A stretch of 64,000 nt of DNA from Onychostoma macrolepis (taxonomy: Eukaryota; Chordata; Actinopteri; Cypriniformes; Cyprinidae): the NCBI RefSeq assembly GCF_012432095.1, contig NC_081161.1, positions 13,136,130 through 13,200,129 of the forward strand. Direction: 5' to 3'. Below, one piece after another: positions 20,010-29,691 of this stretch; position 1 is the first letter of the stretch; every line of letters begins with the position of its first letter. The position numbers were made by a program, and so were the translations under genes. A model generated the notes under the pieces. It was given only the letters and a program-made list of their open reading frames with translations. It did not search any database and was not told where the DNA came from.

Positions 20010-20264
20010 ACTGTAGACGTGCCTGGACGTCTCTTCAGACAAAGGTTTAACCTGAAGTTGTGTATGTCTCACGTCTATTTATAACCTGCAGGTGCACGTA
20101 ATCAATGACGTCACTCACCGAGGTTATTTAAGCCAATTCTTGGCGTGTTTGACACACGTGCTTCACAACCGGTCGAACAAAGAATGTTCTCAATAGCGCT
20201 TTTCAGCGCAGCATCTCGTTCCCGCTTTTTCGGGGAACAGGGTTACAGTTAAGTAACCCGGGAC
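20010..20264 (+). repeat. DIRS right inverted terminal repeat and tip
   Basis: 20072-20200 is the inverse of the left ITR. The extra right tip TTTTTCGGGGAACAGGGTTA up to GGGAC (20264) is copied in inverse in the internal complementary region. Confidence 0.8.
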
Positions 20265-20452
20265 GTTTTCTCAAAAACACAATCACGTACATACATGCTG
20301 CTCACATATTATTGTAGACCAGTTTGTGCTGAATACAGTGTTTTTAGACTTTAGCCTTTAAAATGTTTATAAGCAACTGAAAAAAGCACAAATGTCAGGG
20401 CATGTCAAAACTTCTCCGGAGCCCCAAAACACCCTCAGACCCCAGAGGGTTA
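20265..20452 (-). mobile_element. piggyBac-like right terminus
   Basis: The segment ends AGACCCCAGAGGGTTAA (TTAA at 20449-20452). On the reverse strand this is TTAACCCTCTGGGGTC, identical to the start of the element at 29692. It is the far side of the piggyBac-like copy that the DIRS element split. Confidence 0.7.
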
Positions 20453-21017
20453 AACCCCATAGAGGAGTTTTTCTCTGCGTGAAGGTGAAAGGTTTATGAC
20501 CACCATCCATATTACCATGATGACTTTACTGGAGGCAATGAATGCGGGGTGTGGAGACATTTCTCCTGAAGGCTGTTGGATTAGACATTCCAGAAGGTAC
20601 TTTCCAAGATGCAGTGCCAGAGAAGACATCAGATGTGATTTTGATGAAAACTTGTGGCCAAATGCAAGAGAGAGGGAGGACTGGAACCCTCAGTGTTTTA
20701 CAATGAGTGATTAGACTACACATGTTGTTGATGCGTTGACCCCCCCCCAGTTCATAATATATGTAACGCTTCCTGTTGTTGGTGATTTTTTAGGTCAGTG
20801 TGTTATAAATGAAATGTATGTTTTCTGAATGACAATTTTATTATGGTGAAACAAGCTTATTTTGAGACATGAAGTGTTTTGTTGGTCTGAGTGAGTTTTG
20901 GAGGAGCGATCAAGAGTTTGGCCAAGATTTATGCTGGTAATGCAGACTGTATGAACAGTTTTGAAAATGTGGCTTCAGTATTGAACAATGCTTGTTAGCA
21001 ATTACAAAAACTGTAAA
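20449..21017 (+). pseudogene. Tc1/IS630-type transposase relic, C-terminal part
   Basis: Sequence after the TTAA gives NPIEEFFSA with the catalytic Glu, then a stop and KVYD. The frame at 20496-20714 continues MTLLEAMNAGCGDISPEGCW, IRHSRRYFPRCSAREDIRCD and FDENLWPNARERED. It parallels the end of the DD35E transposase at 25.5 kb but is a diverged subfamily. The non-coding tail ends with TTACAAAAACTGTA at 21017. The 5' part is missing because the piggyBac-like element interrupts it at the TTAA of the LNPIEE codons. Confidence 0.65.
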
Positions 21018-21289
21018 AGGTTAGCATCTTTCTGCTGGTTCACAAAGACTGAATGTAACTATTCTTTTACATTCAGAATTGCCTGGAGCATTTCCATTCA
21101 CATTATCCTTTGAAATTAAACCTTGTGGCAGAAAGAACAGTGAAAGTGTGCCAATCATACATAAAGAAATGAAAAAGAATATTCTGGGTTTAGTACAAGT
21201 TTAAGATCAATCAACAAACATTTCTTTTCAAGATCAACAAAAAATCAACAAACATTCAAAACTCTCAATTCAGGTAGAAAGATATGAGC

Positions 21290-21460
21290 AGAGAGGATGA
21301 TGTAAAAAAAAGAGGAGAGGGAGAAGAGATGAGTAGAGAGAATGATGTAAGAAAAGAGGAAAGGAGAAGGAAAAGGAAAAGGAGAAGAGATGAGTAGAGA
21401 GGAGGGCATTGGTGTAGTGGAAAGAGCAAGAGGAGAAATTCTAAGAAGACATGGGCAGAG
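21290..21460. repeat. Purine-rich low-complexity DNA
   Basis: GAGAAGAGATGAGTAGAGAG and variants recur. The stretch 21018-21290 holds nothing I can name. Confidence 0.6.
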
Positions 21461-21464
21461 AAGA

Positions 21465-21597
21465 AGTGGTTCCCTTTCGATACTTCACTTGTACTGCGTC
21501 GCTAGACGCTAATGGGGAAAACTCCTTTTTCGCAGAGGACTGAAGATTTTTACAATCACACAGTGTAACTTCCCGGACATTGGTTTGTACAGTGTAT
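21465..21597 (+). repeat. DIRS-type inverted arm, left
   Basis: GTACTGCGTCGCTAGACGCT and CTCCTTTTTCGCAGAGGACT occur in inverse at 23215-23331. The outer part GGTTCCCTTTCGATACTTCA pairs with TCCCGTATCTCAGGGAACC. The style (GGTTACGCAAGTAACC just outside) matches DIRS ends; no DIRS coding lies between the arms. Confidence 0.6.
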
Positions 21598-21599
21598 TA

Positions 21600-21946
21600 C
21601 AGTTTTTTTCAACTGCTTACACACAAAATCTTTACTTTTCACACAATTTCTGAAACCTGAAACCAGAACCACACACCAAATCTGCAAAACCTTACACTAA
21701 TTCTCAGCATTTGACTCAGTTTTCAATTTCAGAAAACACTTTTTGCAAAACACAACGCACAATTCTCTATGTAACACACAAAAATCTAACAGGAAGTATC
21801 TTGATTTCCTTTTTCAAACACAATCATTTAAAATGCCACACTAATTCATCAGTGCTTCACACTAACTCCTCACATGCACAAACTCTCATTGCTTTATTTA
21901 ACACCAACCAATCATGGCTTTAGAATAGGCCACAGGTCAAGTTATA
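21600..21946 (+). mobile_element. Tc1/IS630-type left terminus fragment
   Basis: CAGTTTTTTTCAACTGCTTA follows a TA at 21598-21599. The ACACAC-rich non-coding start resembles 26463 and 23618. It is interrupted at 21946 by a MITE. Confidence 0.55.
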
Positions 21947-22680
21947 TAGTTTTTCTTGCTTCGTCGCTTTGATGCATTTCTCAGATCAAAAATGAAATTC
22001 TCAAAACTACTTTGTTCAACCTCCACATCATCTAGTCACTTGTGCACATCATAAAAGCAGTTTCTCATTCTTTTGAACAAATTGTGATTGCTTTGGTACA
22101 TTCATGCAGCTGATTTATGTACATTTGTTTGCGGTTTCCTACATTATCAGTTGCTAATGTCATGTTGCTCAAAATGTATTATATAGTTCTCTGTGCAAGT
22201 CAGACCACTAGTAAAAGTGTAACTGTGAATTTGATCCAGTCTCTTTCAATCAATATCACACACATACAGTAGTGTAAATTTGTACTTTTGAAATGGATAT
22301 ATGGCATACATAAGAAGTGCAGCCTTCTGCATTTCAATACAGTAACTGTCATCTAAACTGTTGCCATAGTTTACATCAGGTAATACTAACAGAGTGCAGT
22401 GTTATTTTGACAACATGACTAAGCATTTACTAAGCATGTTCATCTTGTTTGTGAACAATGAAACAAGGACTTTTTGTTCTGATGGCACTAATATGTTCAT
22501 TGAAATAAATACTTACTTTTGAGAGATTAACTAAATATTTTGAGTAAGTTACAGGCTTTTGCAGGTAATCCATTGTGTGGTGCTGTTTGCACAAATTGTT
22601 TTGAGAAATGCACATACTTCTTTGCTAGTATTACAGTAAGGATAATTCGAGAAATGCACCAAAGTGACGAAGAAAAACTG
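21947..22680. mobile_element. TA-flanked MITE
   Basis: The left end TAGTTTTTCTTGCTTCGTCG and the right end CGACGAAG-type inverse (TGACGAAGAAAAACTG) are inverted, with TGCATTTCTC shared further in. TA lies at both sides (21945-21946, 22681-22682). 734 bp, no coding. Confidence 0.7.
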
Positions 22681-22762
22681 TAGGTTTTGAACAATGGATG
22701 CAAACAATGTATTTCATTTCTTTCTTACTGTGTAATACTGTATTCAGAACCACGAATGCTTA

Positions 22763-23212
22763 CAGTTAAAAAAAAAAGAAAAAAAAAAAAGTTTGTTTTC
22801 AATCTAGCGTTCATGTTTACCATGGATTTTTCATGGAATTTTTAACATTTTTTTTCAACTGCTTACACACATTTTCAAAACTATCCCTCTCTTTTTCAAA
22901 ACTTTACACACAAATCCAAGAATTGCACACACAAAATGCAAAATGCCTCACATCTCTTGCAAAATGAAGCACTGCATTCAAAATATCACAAACATATCTC
23001 AAAATCAAATATTTGTCTTACGTTGCAAACACTTTCGCCATAATATTATATTTTTGGATATATCATATTCAAACAGTTATTCAAAACTCCAAATTTATTC
23101 AAAGCTCCTATGTACATTTCTGTACATGATTGAAAGTAATTGGCAGAGAGATTAAAAATTCATGGTAAACATGAACGCAAGATTGAAAACAAACTTTTTT
23201 TTTTTTAACTGT
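22763..23212. mobile_element. TA-flanked MITE with ~70-bp inverted ends
   Basis: CAGTT plus an A-rich run, then TTTGTTTTCAATCTAGCGTT and CATGTTTACCATG, is matched in inverse at 23150-23212. TA lies at 22761-22762 and 23213-23214. The interior holds another Tc1-type start (TTTTTTTTCAACTGCTTACA). 450 bp. Confidence 0.7.
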
Positions 23213-23214
23213 AA

Positions 23215-23331
23215 CCAATGGCCGTGCAGTTACACTGCGTGATTTAAAAGGTCTTCAGTCCTCGGAGAAAAAGGAGTTTTCCCCATTAGCATCTAGCGAC
23301 GCAGTACTCATTCCCGTATCTCAGGGAACCG
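23215..23331 (-). repeat. DIRS-type inverted arm, right
   Basis: Inverse of 21465-21597; see the left arm. Immediately outside lies GGTTACGCAAGTAACC, itself a palindrome of the DIRS-end type. 23335-23610 shows nothing identifiable. Confidence 0.6.
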
Positions 23332-23996
23332 AGGTTACGCAAGTAACCGAGTACGACAGCACAGCAGGGTGGAAGGAGAGGTAAAAGGTACAGACAAATT
23401 TAAAATGAAATCAGTTACCCTAATTAACCATGTAAGAAATCATGGCATATCCTTTTGAGAAGCTAGGACACAGATCTAAAGAGTTTTTCAATACATTTCT
23501 GTATTTCTATATGAAATACTGTTCTTTACAAATAAACGTCCATACATTTTTCAGAATTGAAGTTTGAGAACTTTCAGGTAGGCAATCAAGTTTATTTTGA
23601 TTGGAACAAGAGCATTACAGTTTTTTTTCAATTGCTTACACGCTAAAATTAAAACTTTCCCACAATTAGCAAAACCTTACACTCAAGGAGCAAAACACCG
23701 GCCTAGATTTGCACAACTGTAAGCACATTGTCAGCTTCACACTTTTTGCAAAACATTACACACAAGTGATTTGCAAAACACTAAACACACTTGTATGCAT
23801 TTGACACAGAAATTTATCATGATGCCATTTCCTTGAAATTTCAAAGCAAAGGCTTTCAAATTAACACACCCCATGAACCAATTGGTTAAACACAGCCACC
23901 AGGTGTGCACACACACTAGTGCTTAATTGTAGACACACCAATCTGGTTTAAGCACTATAAAAAGGCAAGAGGTAAATTCACCTGTCTTCAACAAAA

Positions 23997-24366
23997 ATGG
24001 ACGGTGTCAGAGGAAGAGGGAGAGTGCGGATGAGAGGGGGAATCCGGAGAGAACAAGTTGGAGGAAGAGGCCAAGGTAGAGAACGAGGAAGAGGGAGAGG
24101 AAGAGGGAGAGGGAGAGGGAGAGGGAGAGGGAGAGGGAGAGGGAGAGGAAGAGGGAGAGGGAGAGGAGAGGGAGAGGGAGAGGGAGAGGAAGACCTGGAG
24201 GGGTAGGACATGCACAAAGAAAATGACAACCAAATCTGTGTAACGAAATTCGTGCTACAATTGTGGACCATGTAATAAACCACGGACTAACACTGAGGGA
24301 GGCTGGACTAAGAGTACAGCCTAACTTAAGCAGGTACACGGTGACATCAATAGTTCGGACATTTCG
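23997..24366 (+). pseudogene. DD35E transposase, exon 1 (RG-repeat and HTH)
   Basis: The start MDGVRGRGRVRMRGGIRREQ leads into a long Arg-Gly repeat encoded by GAGAGG units (24085-24190). Near 24165 the repeat loses its phase, turning RG into GE, and the frame stops at 24207. In the other frame a helix-turn-helix-like segment follows: NEIRATIVDHVINHGLTLRE then AGLRVQPNLSRYTVTSIVRT. A TGA lies just before it. Where the relic at 6.0 kb has CATCGGTAAAAG (exon end and donor), this copy has CACATTTGAG, so the donor is lost. Confidence 0.65.
24085..24192. repeat. (GAGAGG)n repeat coding for Arg-Gly
   Basis: About fifteen GAGAGG / GAGGAA hexamers. The antisense reads as Pro-Leu-Ser repeats, which I treat as a shadow. 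Confidence 0.9.
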
Positions 24367-24503
24367 TCAAGAGCACATTTGAGAAACTTATCTTCTGTCA
24401 ACAGAAAATCCATAGCTTACTGCATGTACTATATCAACGGTTTTGGTATGTATTCGTGTATCATTTTACAGTAAGCTACATGTATTTTGTTTGGCCAACA
24501 TAG

Positions 24504-24786
24504 GATTGAGCGTCAAGAACATCAAGGAGGGAGGGGCCCCATATTCACACAGGAGCAAGAGAGAGAGATCATAAACCTCGTTTTGGCCAATAATGCAATC
24601 AGACTTAGAAAAATTCAAGCTCATATTGTCAATGATCACCAAATTTTCAATAATGTCCAACAGGTCTCTCTGTCAACAATAGCCCATATCCTTAAAAAAC
24701 ATCAAGTTGTGATGAAACAACTGTATAAAGTGCCATTTGAAAGAAATTCAGACAGGGTGAAAGTCCTGCGGCGTGAATATGTGGTG
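24504..24786 (+). CDS. DD35E transposase, exon 2
   Basis: The exon follows CCAACATAG and ends before GTACGT. Translation IERQEHQGGRGPIFTQEQER, then IINLVLANNAIRLRKIQAHI (second helix-turn-helix), STIAHILKKHQVVMKQLYKV and FERNSDRVKVLRREYVV. This is the DNA-binding half of an IS630/Tc1-type transposase. The phase (one base before ATT GAG) matches an exon 1 ending in CG as in the 6.0-kb relic. No stop or frameshift. It joins exon 3 in frame as YVV-RVLQMD. Confidence 0.75.
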
Positions 24787-24915
24787 GTACGTTTTGTTCA
24801 CTGACTGTAGTATTGTGTACTGCACACATAACCTTTTTACTGTACATGTATTTTTACTGTATAGCAGACCTACAGTATATTGATCTACACAATATGATAT
24901 TTTGCTGTATTTCAG

Positions 24916-25563
24916 AGAGTTTTGCAAATGGATGCGGAGGAAGTCCCGCATGAGTTCATATACATTGATGAGGCTGGATTTAACCTGACAACAGTGAGAA
25001 GAAGGGGAAGAAACATCATTGGCCACAGGGCTATTGTCAAGGTACTAGGGCAATGTGGGGGTAACATTACCCTTTGTGCTGCCATTACACAGAATGGGGT
25101 CCTTCACTGCCATGCCAACTTGGGTCCTTACAACACTGACCTCATTCTTACATTTTTAGACAGATTACACAATATTATCACAGCAGCAAACCAAAGGGAC
25201 CAGATGCAATACATTGTCGTCTGGGACAATGTAGCTTTCCATTGTTCTGCTCTGGTCCAAAACTGGTTTCATCAACACCCACAATTTACAGTTCAATACC
25301 TTCCACCATACTCCCCCTTCCTAAACCCCATCGAGGAGTTCTTCTCAGCATGGCGATTGAAGGTTTATGATCTCCGGCCCTATGTCCAGATGGCCCTCAT
25401 TCAAGCTATGGAGGAAGCATGTGATCAAATTGAAGCAGCATCCATTCAAGGGTGGATTTGTCACTCCAAAAGATTCTTCCCACATTGCCTTGCAAATGAA
25501 AATATAGCCTGTGATGTTGACGAGGCCCTGTGGCCAGATCCAGCTAGGCGGAGAGATGTTTAG
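24916..25563 (+). CDS. DD35E transposase, exon 3 (catalytic domain)
   Basis: The exon starts after TGTATTTCAG (acceptor) and runs to a TAG-type stop at 25563. It holds the DDE_3 catalytic core. FIYIDEAGFNLTTVRRRGRN has the first Asp and YIVVWDNVAFH the second. YLPPYSPFLNPIEEFFSAW has the Glu 35 residues after the second Asp. A C-terminal block (CHSKRFFPHCLANENIACDV, DEALWPD) follows. The enzyme would cut and join element ends at TA. The frame is intact for its full length. Tc1 proper is DD34E, so this is a sister group (possibly the DD35E Traveler type). Confidence 0.85.
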   Translation, partial: RVLQMDAEEVPHEFIYIDEAGFNLTTVRRRGRNIIGHRAIVKVLGQCGGNITLCAAITQNGVLHCHANLGPYNTDLILTFLDRLHNIITAANQRDQMQYIVVWDNVAFHCSALVQNWFHQHPQFTVQYLPPYSPFLNPIEEFFSAWRLKVYDLRPYVQMALIQAMEEACDQIEAASIQGWICHSKRFFPHCLANENIACDVDEALWPDPARRRDV

Positions 25564-26087
25564 GTTTTTTTAAAAAAAATTTTATTCGGTACTGAACTGG
25601 ATATGTAATTTGTTACAGTATTACTATAAGCTTACAGTACAATGGTATGTTCCATATTATTGTATGAAAACTGGAAAGTGTTTTGTTAGGAATGTTTTGT
25701 TGAAATGTTCAGTATTGACTGACTTGAGTACTTGAAAAGAAATAAATATTTTCATTAGTCTGCAGTGCACAATTGGTGTCATGTGGTGGGTGTTGGTGAA
25801 TGTATTTTTACACTTTCTCTATGTAAATGCTAAAAGTGTTTTAGGTAGAGCACAGGAGTGTTTAACTGATTCAAACAGAATCAGACCATATGATGGTTGT
25901 GTTTATGTTATGACAACAAAATAAGGTTTTTATAAGACATTGTATAGTTTTGACAAAAGTGTTCCATTTTGCAAATTATCTGAGATGTTGTGCTACTTTG
26001 GTGTAGTGTTGTGCTAATTGTGTGAAGGGGTTTGGAAAACCGGGCCCTGTTTTCAAAATTGTGCTTAAGCAATTGAAAAAAACTGTA

Positions 26088-26460
26088 TTGTCAAGGTGGT
26101 CCAGAATAACACCACCAACCACAAAGGAAGAGGCCTGTGGAGAGGTTGAGACAGGAGCTTGTCAATCATGGTTTCAACCGTCTCGTTTTTTTTTTCCCCA
26201 GCTGACCATGTTTTATAATCATTAGAACAGAAAAGTGTCAAATCGACAGAGAAAAAGTGTAATTATTCTGCTAGAAGTTATGTATTATTTGAGCTGTTAA
26301 TAATTTTTATAGTTATTTTAGCTTGAAACTGAATATAATTTTACAAGACAAAAGTTAGCAAGTTATTTTCACACTAAAATCATACATATTATTTACAATT
26401 TGTAGCTGTACTGTTGAAACAGTAAGTATTTTATTGTTTACATCCATTTACATGTATATT
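26088..26460. other. Unassigned stretch between Tc1-type elements
   Basis: Contains AAAAGTGTCAAATCGACAGA (26230), also near 35690, a Tc1-type 3' word. Otherwise A+T-rich with no gene. Confidence 0.4.
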
Positions 26461-26462
26461 TA

Positions 26463-26854
26463 CAGTTTTTTGAACTGCTTACACACATTTTCAAAACTTT
26501 GCCTCTTTTATTTTTTTTCAAAACTTTACATAGAAGTCCAAGAATTGCACACACAAAATGCAAAATGCCTCACATCTCTTGCAAAATGAAGCACTGCATT
26601 CAATATTAATTCCTTTTAGATTTTGTGTTACATAGAGAATTGTGTGTTGTGTTTTGGAAAAAAAAATTGTTTTATGAAACTGAAAACTGAGTCAAAGGCC
26701 GAGAATTAGTGTATGGTTTTGAATACATTTTTGTGTGGTTCTGGTGTTTTGAGTGTCAGGTTTCAGGTTTCAGTAATTGTGTGACAAGTAAATATTTTGT
26801 GTGTAAGCATTTGAAAAAAGAAAAAAAAAAAAAAGGAAAAGGAAAAAAAAACTG
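26463..26854. mobile_element. TA-flanked Tc1-type MITE
   Basis: CAGTTTTTTGAACTGCTTAC opens it, and GTGTGTAAGCATTTG plus an A-rich run ending AAACTG closes it. TA lies at 26461-26462 and 26855-26856. The interior resembles the left ends at 21.6 and 22.85 kb. 392 bp, non-coding. Confidence 0.7.
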
Positions 26855-26856
26855 TA

Positions 26857-27650
26857 ATGTCTTATTGTAATGCAGATTTTTACCTTTTTATAGAAGACAG
26901 GAGAGACATTTTGTGGAAAAACAGCAATATGCCACAAACTCTGTTGAATGAGTTTAAGTTATATTGAATCTGGAATATTCCTTCAATCCCATGTGGACAG
27001 TATCAGAACAATGGCAACTCTTGTAATCCTGGAGTGTCCAAAAATGTGCTTTACTATAAACAGCTTCAGGGCAAGGAATGTTTGAAATGAAATATTAATT
27101 TGGCTGGGCTGAATTCCAGAGTTTGCTGAGTTTAATGTAAATAAAACTTACAGTGTGAGTTAACTCCTCTTGTTGGCAGTCATACAGAGCTAAGCAAACC
27201 ATCATTTAGAAGCACTAAAACCTAACCCTGAATCTGGGCACACAACAACACGCCTGCTCTGACTGCCAAAATTCTCCTCTCACACATCCTCTTTTTAGCC
27301 CTTAAACATTGTCACTTTTAACATATGTGGTATCATATAGGCTTTGTGTATTACGTCTTGACTTGTTTCTAAAGGGTAATCAAGACAACCATAAGTAACA
27401 ATAAATTATTATTATTATTATTTTTTTTTATCAGTGATTGCATTTTTTAATTATTCAGAGATTCAGTTCAGTTTAAAAAGTCACCCTTTTTTCCCTTTTG
27501 CCCAAAGGCCTTTGGTAAAAATTTGCTCTTTACATGCAAAATGTTTCCTTCTGTAAAGTAGTAGACTTGACTCGTTTGCTGATTAGATGGAAAGGGTAGC
27601 ACAAAGTTTCAGTTACTGATTCAACACAACATATGTGACAAATAAAGGCC
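26857..27650. other. No identifiable feature
   Basis: A+T-rich sequence with an (ATT)n patch at 27410. No frame, repeat or terminus that I can support. Confidence 0.5.
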
Positions 27651-28130
27651 TTGAATTCTTACCATCTGCTGAAATCCATTGAAGTGAAAGAACTATGGAG
27701 TCTTAGTGCTGCTCTGATGGTCAGTATCACTATCACTGAAATACACTTTATACTACCCAACCTCAAAGATCTTTATACCTCCAGAGTTAGGAAAAGTGCT
27801 AAGAAAATCACTTTGGACCCCACACACCCAGCCCACTCTCTCTTCCAACTGTTGCCTTCTGGTCTGTGCTACAGAGCATCGACCACCAGAACAGCCAGGC
27901 ACAAGAACATTTTCTTCTCACAGGCTATATTCAGCCTGAACAATTAAAACATTCATAACTATACATTGTCCATCATAACCGACAAATTTATACATAGAAT
28001 CCGAAAATTGTACATTTGTAAACTACACACTTGTAAATAACATATCTGTACATTCATTTTCATGTTTTTTTTTCTCTATATATATATTTCTACTTCTGTA
28101 TATAGTGCATGATTTAATTTTCAAAGCATT
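27651..28130 (+). pseudogene. Rex1/Babar-like LINE, 3' fragment
   Basis: The tail of the RT reads LPNLKDLYTSRVRKSAKKIT then DPTHPAHSLFQLLPSGLCYR and HKNIFFSQAIFSLNN-stop at 27947. This is the same C-terminal signature as at 6.53 kb and 51.0 kb. A 3' UTR with repeated ACATTTGTA / TACACATCTG-like words follows to about 28130. The start is not defined. A 5'-truncated dead copy. Confidence 0.65.
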
Positions 28131-28134
28131 AATT

Positions 28135-28256
28135 TATTTTTTTAAAATATAAGTACAATGTAAAAACATGTATGTACACAATAAGTGCATTGTACCAAAT
28201 TATTAATTTAAATGTAAGCACATAGTAGTTAAGGCCACCTAATATAAAGTGGCACC
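28135..28256 (-). mobile_element. MITE fragment (TTAAGGCCACCTAATATAAAG terminus)
   Basis: Inverse of the left end of the MITE at 44117. The tip is followed by GTGGCACCAATGG. Only one end is present. Confidence 0.65.
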
Positions 28257-28482
28257 AATGGTTAGGATAACTGTGTGAAGAATTTAGAAAAAATTAGTTT
28301 TGAGAATTGTGTCCTAGTGATTCTAAAAAAAAAAATGCCTCAAGGTTACATACTGTATGTAACCCTAGTTCCCTATCTGTCGGTCACTACGAGTTATGTC
28401 GTGACGACATAGGGGATTTACTTGGAAGCCCCACTCATCTCTGACTTAAGAGAAAACGCCAATGAATATTGGCTAGTGGATT

Positions 28483-29112
28483 TTGCATACCTGCGCCACT
28501 CCCCGTGCAAGCTGCCTCTGCCCTGCATGCCATGGCTATCCTGCGAGTACACCAGCCAAGGCATTTAAAATGCACGAGGGCAGTACCAACCCGAGGTCGA
28601 TGCAGGAACTGCGGTCGGCGATTGACCTTTCCCTACGGGTGACGGAAGTCACAGCGCGGTACCTCGGGAAGGCGATGTCCACGCTTGTGGTCCAAGAGCA
28701 CCATCTTTGGCTCAGCCTGCTGAGAGGAGTGATGTCGACAAAGTGCGCTTTCTCGACGCTCTCGTCTCCCAGGCTGGACTCTTTGGTGACAGAAGCAGAC
28801 CGAGGCACTTTCATGTTTCGATCCTTCCGCAACAAAGACCGTTCCTACAGTTTGCATTCGAGGGTCGGGCATGGCAGTAGAGGGTCCTCCCCTTCGGGCT
28901 GTTCCTGTCCACCCTTGAGGGCGCCCTTGCCCCGCTACAGGAAGTGGGCATCAGGATCCTCAACTATCTCGAGCATGGCCTGCGTGCGAGAACAGTTGTG
29001 TGATCACAGGGACCCAGTGCTTCAGCACTCAGCCAGTTGGGGCTTCAGGTCAACTGGGAAAAGAGCAAGCTTTCCCTCGTGCAGAGAAACTCTTTTCTCA
29101 GTATGGAGTTAG
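28483..29112 (+). pseudogene. DIRS gag and RT fragment
   Basis: The first half reads MQELRSAIDLSLRVTEVTAR then YLGKAMSTLVVQEHHLWLSL, a clear gag block (compare ELRRATDLSLRVTK at 2.5 kb). After about 28840 a frame shift leads into RT sequence near the YADD-distal region (GIRILNYLEHGL-like). The deletion of most RT between gag and RT end explains the fusion. Inactive. Confidence 0.65.
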
Positions 29113-29432
29113 ACTCTGTGAGTGTGGTGGCGCGTCTCAGCAACGAGCGTGCCCAGTCCGTGCTGAACTGCCTGAGTTCCTTCAGAGGCAGGACGGTGGT
29201 ACCACTGAAACCCTTTTCAGAGGCTCCTGGGGAATATGGCATCCGCAGCCGCAGTCTTGCCGCTTGGATTGCTTCATATGAGACCACTTCAGCACTGGTT
29301 ACACTCCCAAGTCCTGAGATGGGCATGGCGCCGTGGTATAGTTCGCGTGACTGTCACGCCAACATGTTGCCGCTCATGCCGCTCATGCAGCCCCTGGACA
29401 GACCTTGTCTTTCTACAAGTTTCCCCCAGTGA
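29037..29432 (+). pseudogene. DIRS RT C-terminal segment
   Basis: The frame gives LQVNWEKSKLSLVQRNSFLS then MELDSVSVVARLSNERAQSV and LNCLSSFRGRTVVPLKPF, the connection region of DIRS RT. The frame then shifts; 29236-29670 continues MASAAAVLPLGLLHMRPLQH in the next frame. Confidence 0.7.
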
Positions 29433-29690
29433 GCCTTCTCGCACAGACACTGTGCAAGGTCAGGGAGGACGAGGAGCAGGTCTTGCTGGTTGCGCCTTAT
29501 TGGCCCACCCAGACCTGGCTTTCAGAACTCACGCTCCTTGTGAAAGCCCCTCCTGGCGCATCCCTCTGAGGAAGGACCTCCTTTCTCAGGGGCCCGGCAC
29601 CATTTGGCACCCGCGTCCAGACCTCTGGAACCTCCATGTGTGGCTCCTGGACGGGACGCGGCAGACTTAGCTGATTTGTCACCAACGGTG
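29236..29690 (+). pseudogene. DIRS pol, RT end and pre-recombinase region
   Basis: MASAAAVLPLGLLHMRPLQH is the RT/RNase H junction. The RNase H body is missing, since sequence jumps near 29415 to LAQTLCKVREDEEQVLLVAP (frame 3) and YWPTQTWLSELTLLVKAPPG. WHPRPDLWNLHVWLLDGTRQ follows, ending at the piggyBac insertion at TTAA. Confidence 0.65.
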
Positions 29691-29691
29691 G

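Larger units (their letters stand above)
14521..20264 (+). mobile_element. DIRS-type retroelement with both ends
   Basis: DIRS elements copy RNA into DNA and integrate with a tyrosine recombinase instead of an integrase. The left ITR (14521-14683, continued at 15731-15785) is the inverse of the right ITR (about 20010-20215). The internal complementary region is at 19888-20005. In order inside: gag (15890-16750), RT (17070-17690), RNase H (17790-18180), a second gag-like block (18360-18600) and tyrosine recombinase (18770-19805). Flanks read AAAC-GTT and GTTTTCTC, so the insertion duplicated at most GTT. It sits inside a piggyBac-like element. Stops and frameshifts in gag and RT make it inactive. 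Confidence 0.85.
23618..26085 (+). mobile_element. Full-length Tc1/IS630-type transposon (DD35E)
   Basis: CAGTTTTTTTTCAATTGCTT at the left and AAGCAATTGAAAAAAACTG at the right are inverted, each flanked by TA (23616-23617, 26086-26087). Length 2,468 bp. Three coding exons lie at 23997-24366, 24504-24786 and 24916-25563. Relics of related elements lie at 5.8, 12.7, 20.5 and 35.6 kb. Exons 2 and 3 are open, but exon 1 carries a frameshift, a stop and a lost donor, so this copy is probably inactive although complete in structure. Confidence 0.85.

Noticed and set aside
23978..24339. Minus-strand Pro/Leu/Ser-rich frames up to 110 codons
   Set aside because: They are the antisense of the GAGAGG repeat in the plus-strand transposase exon.
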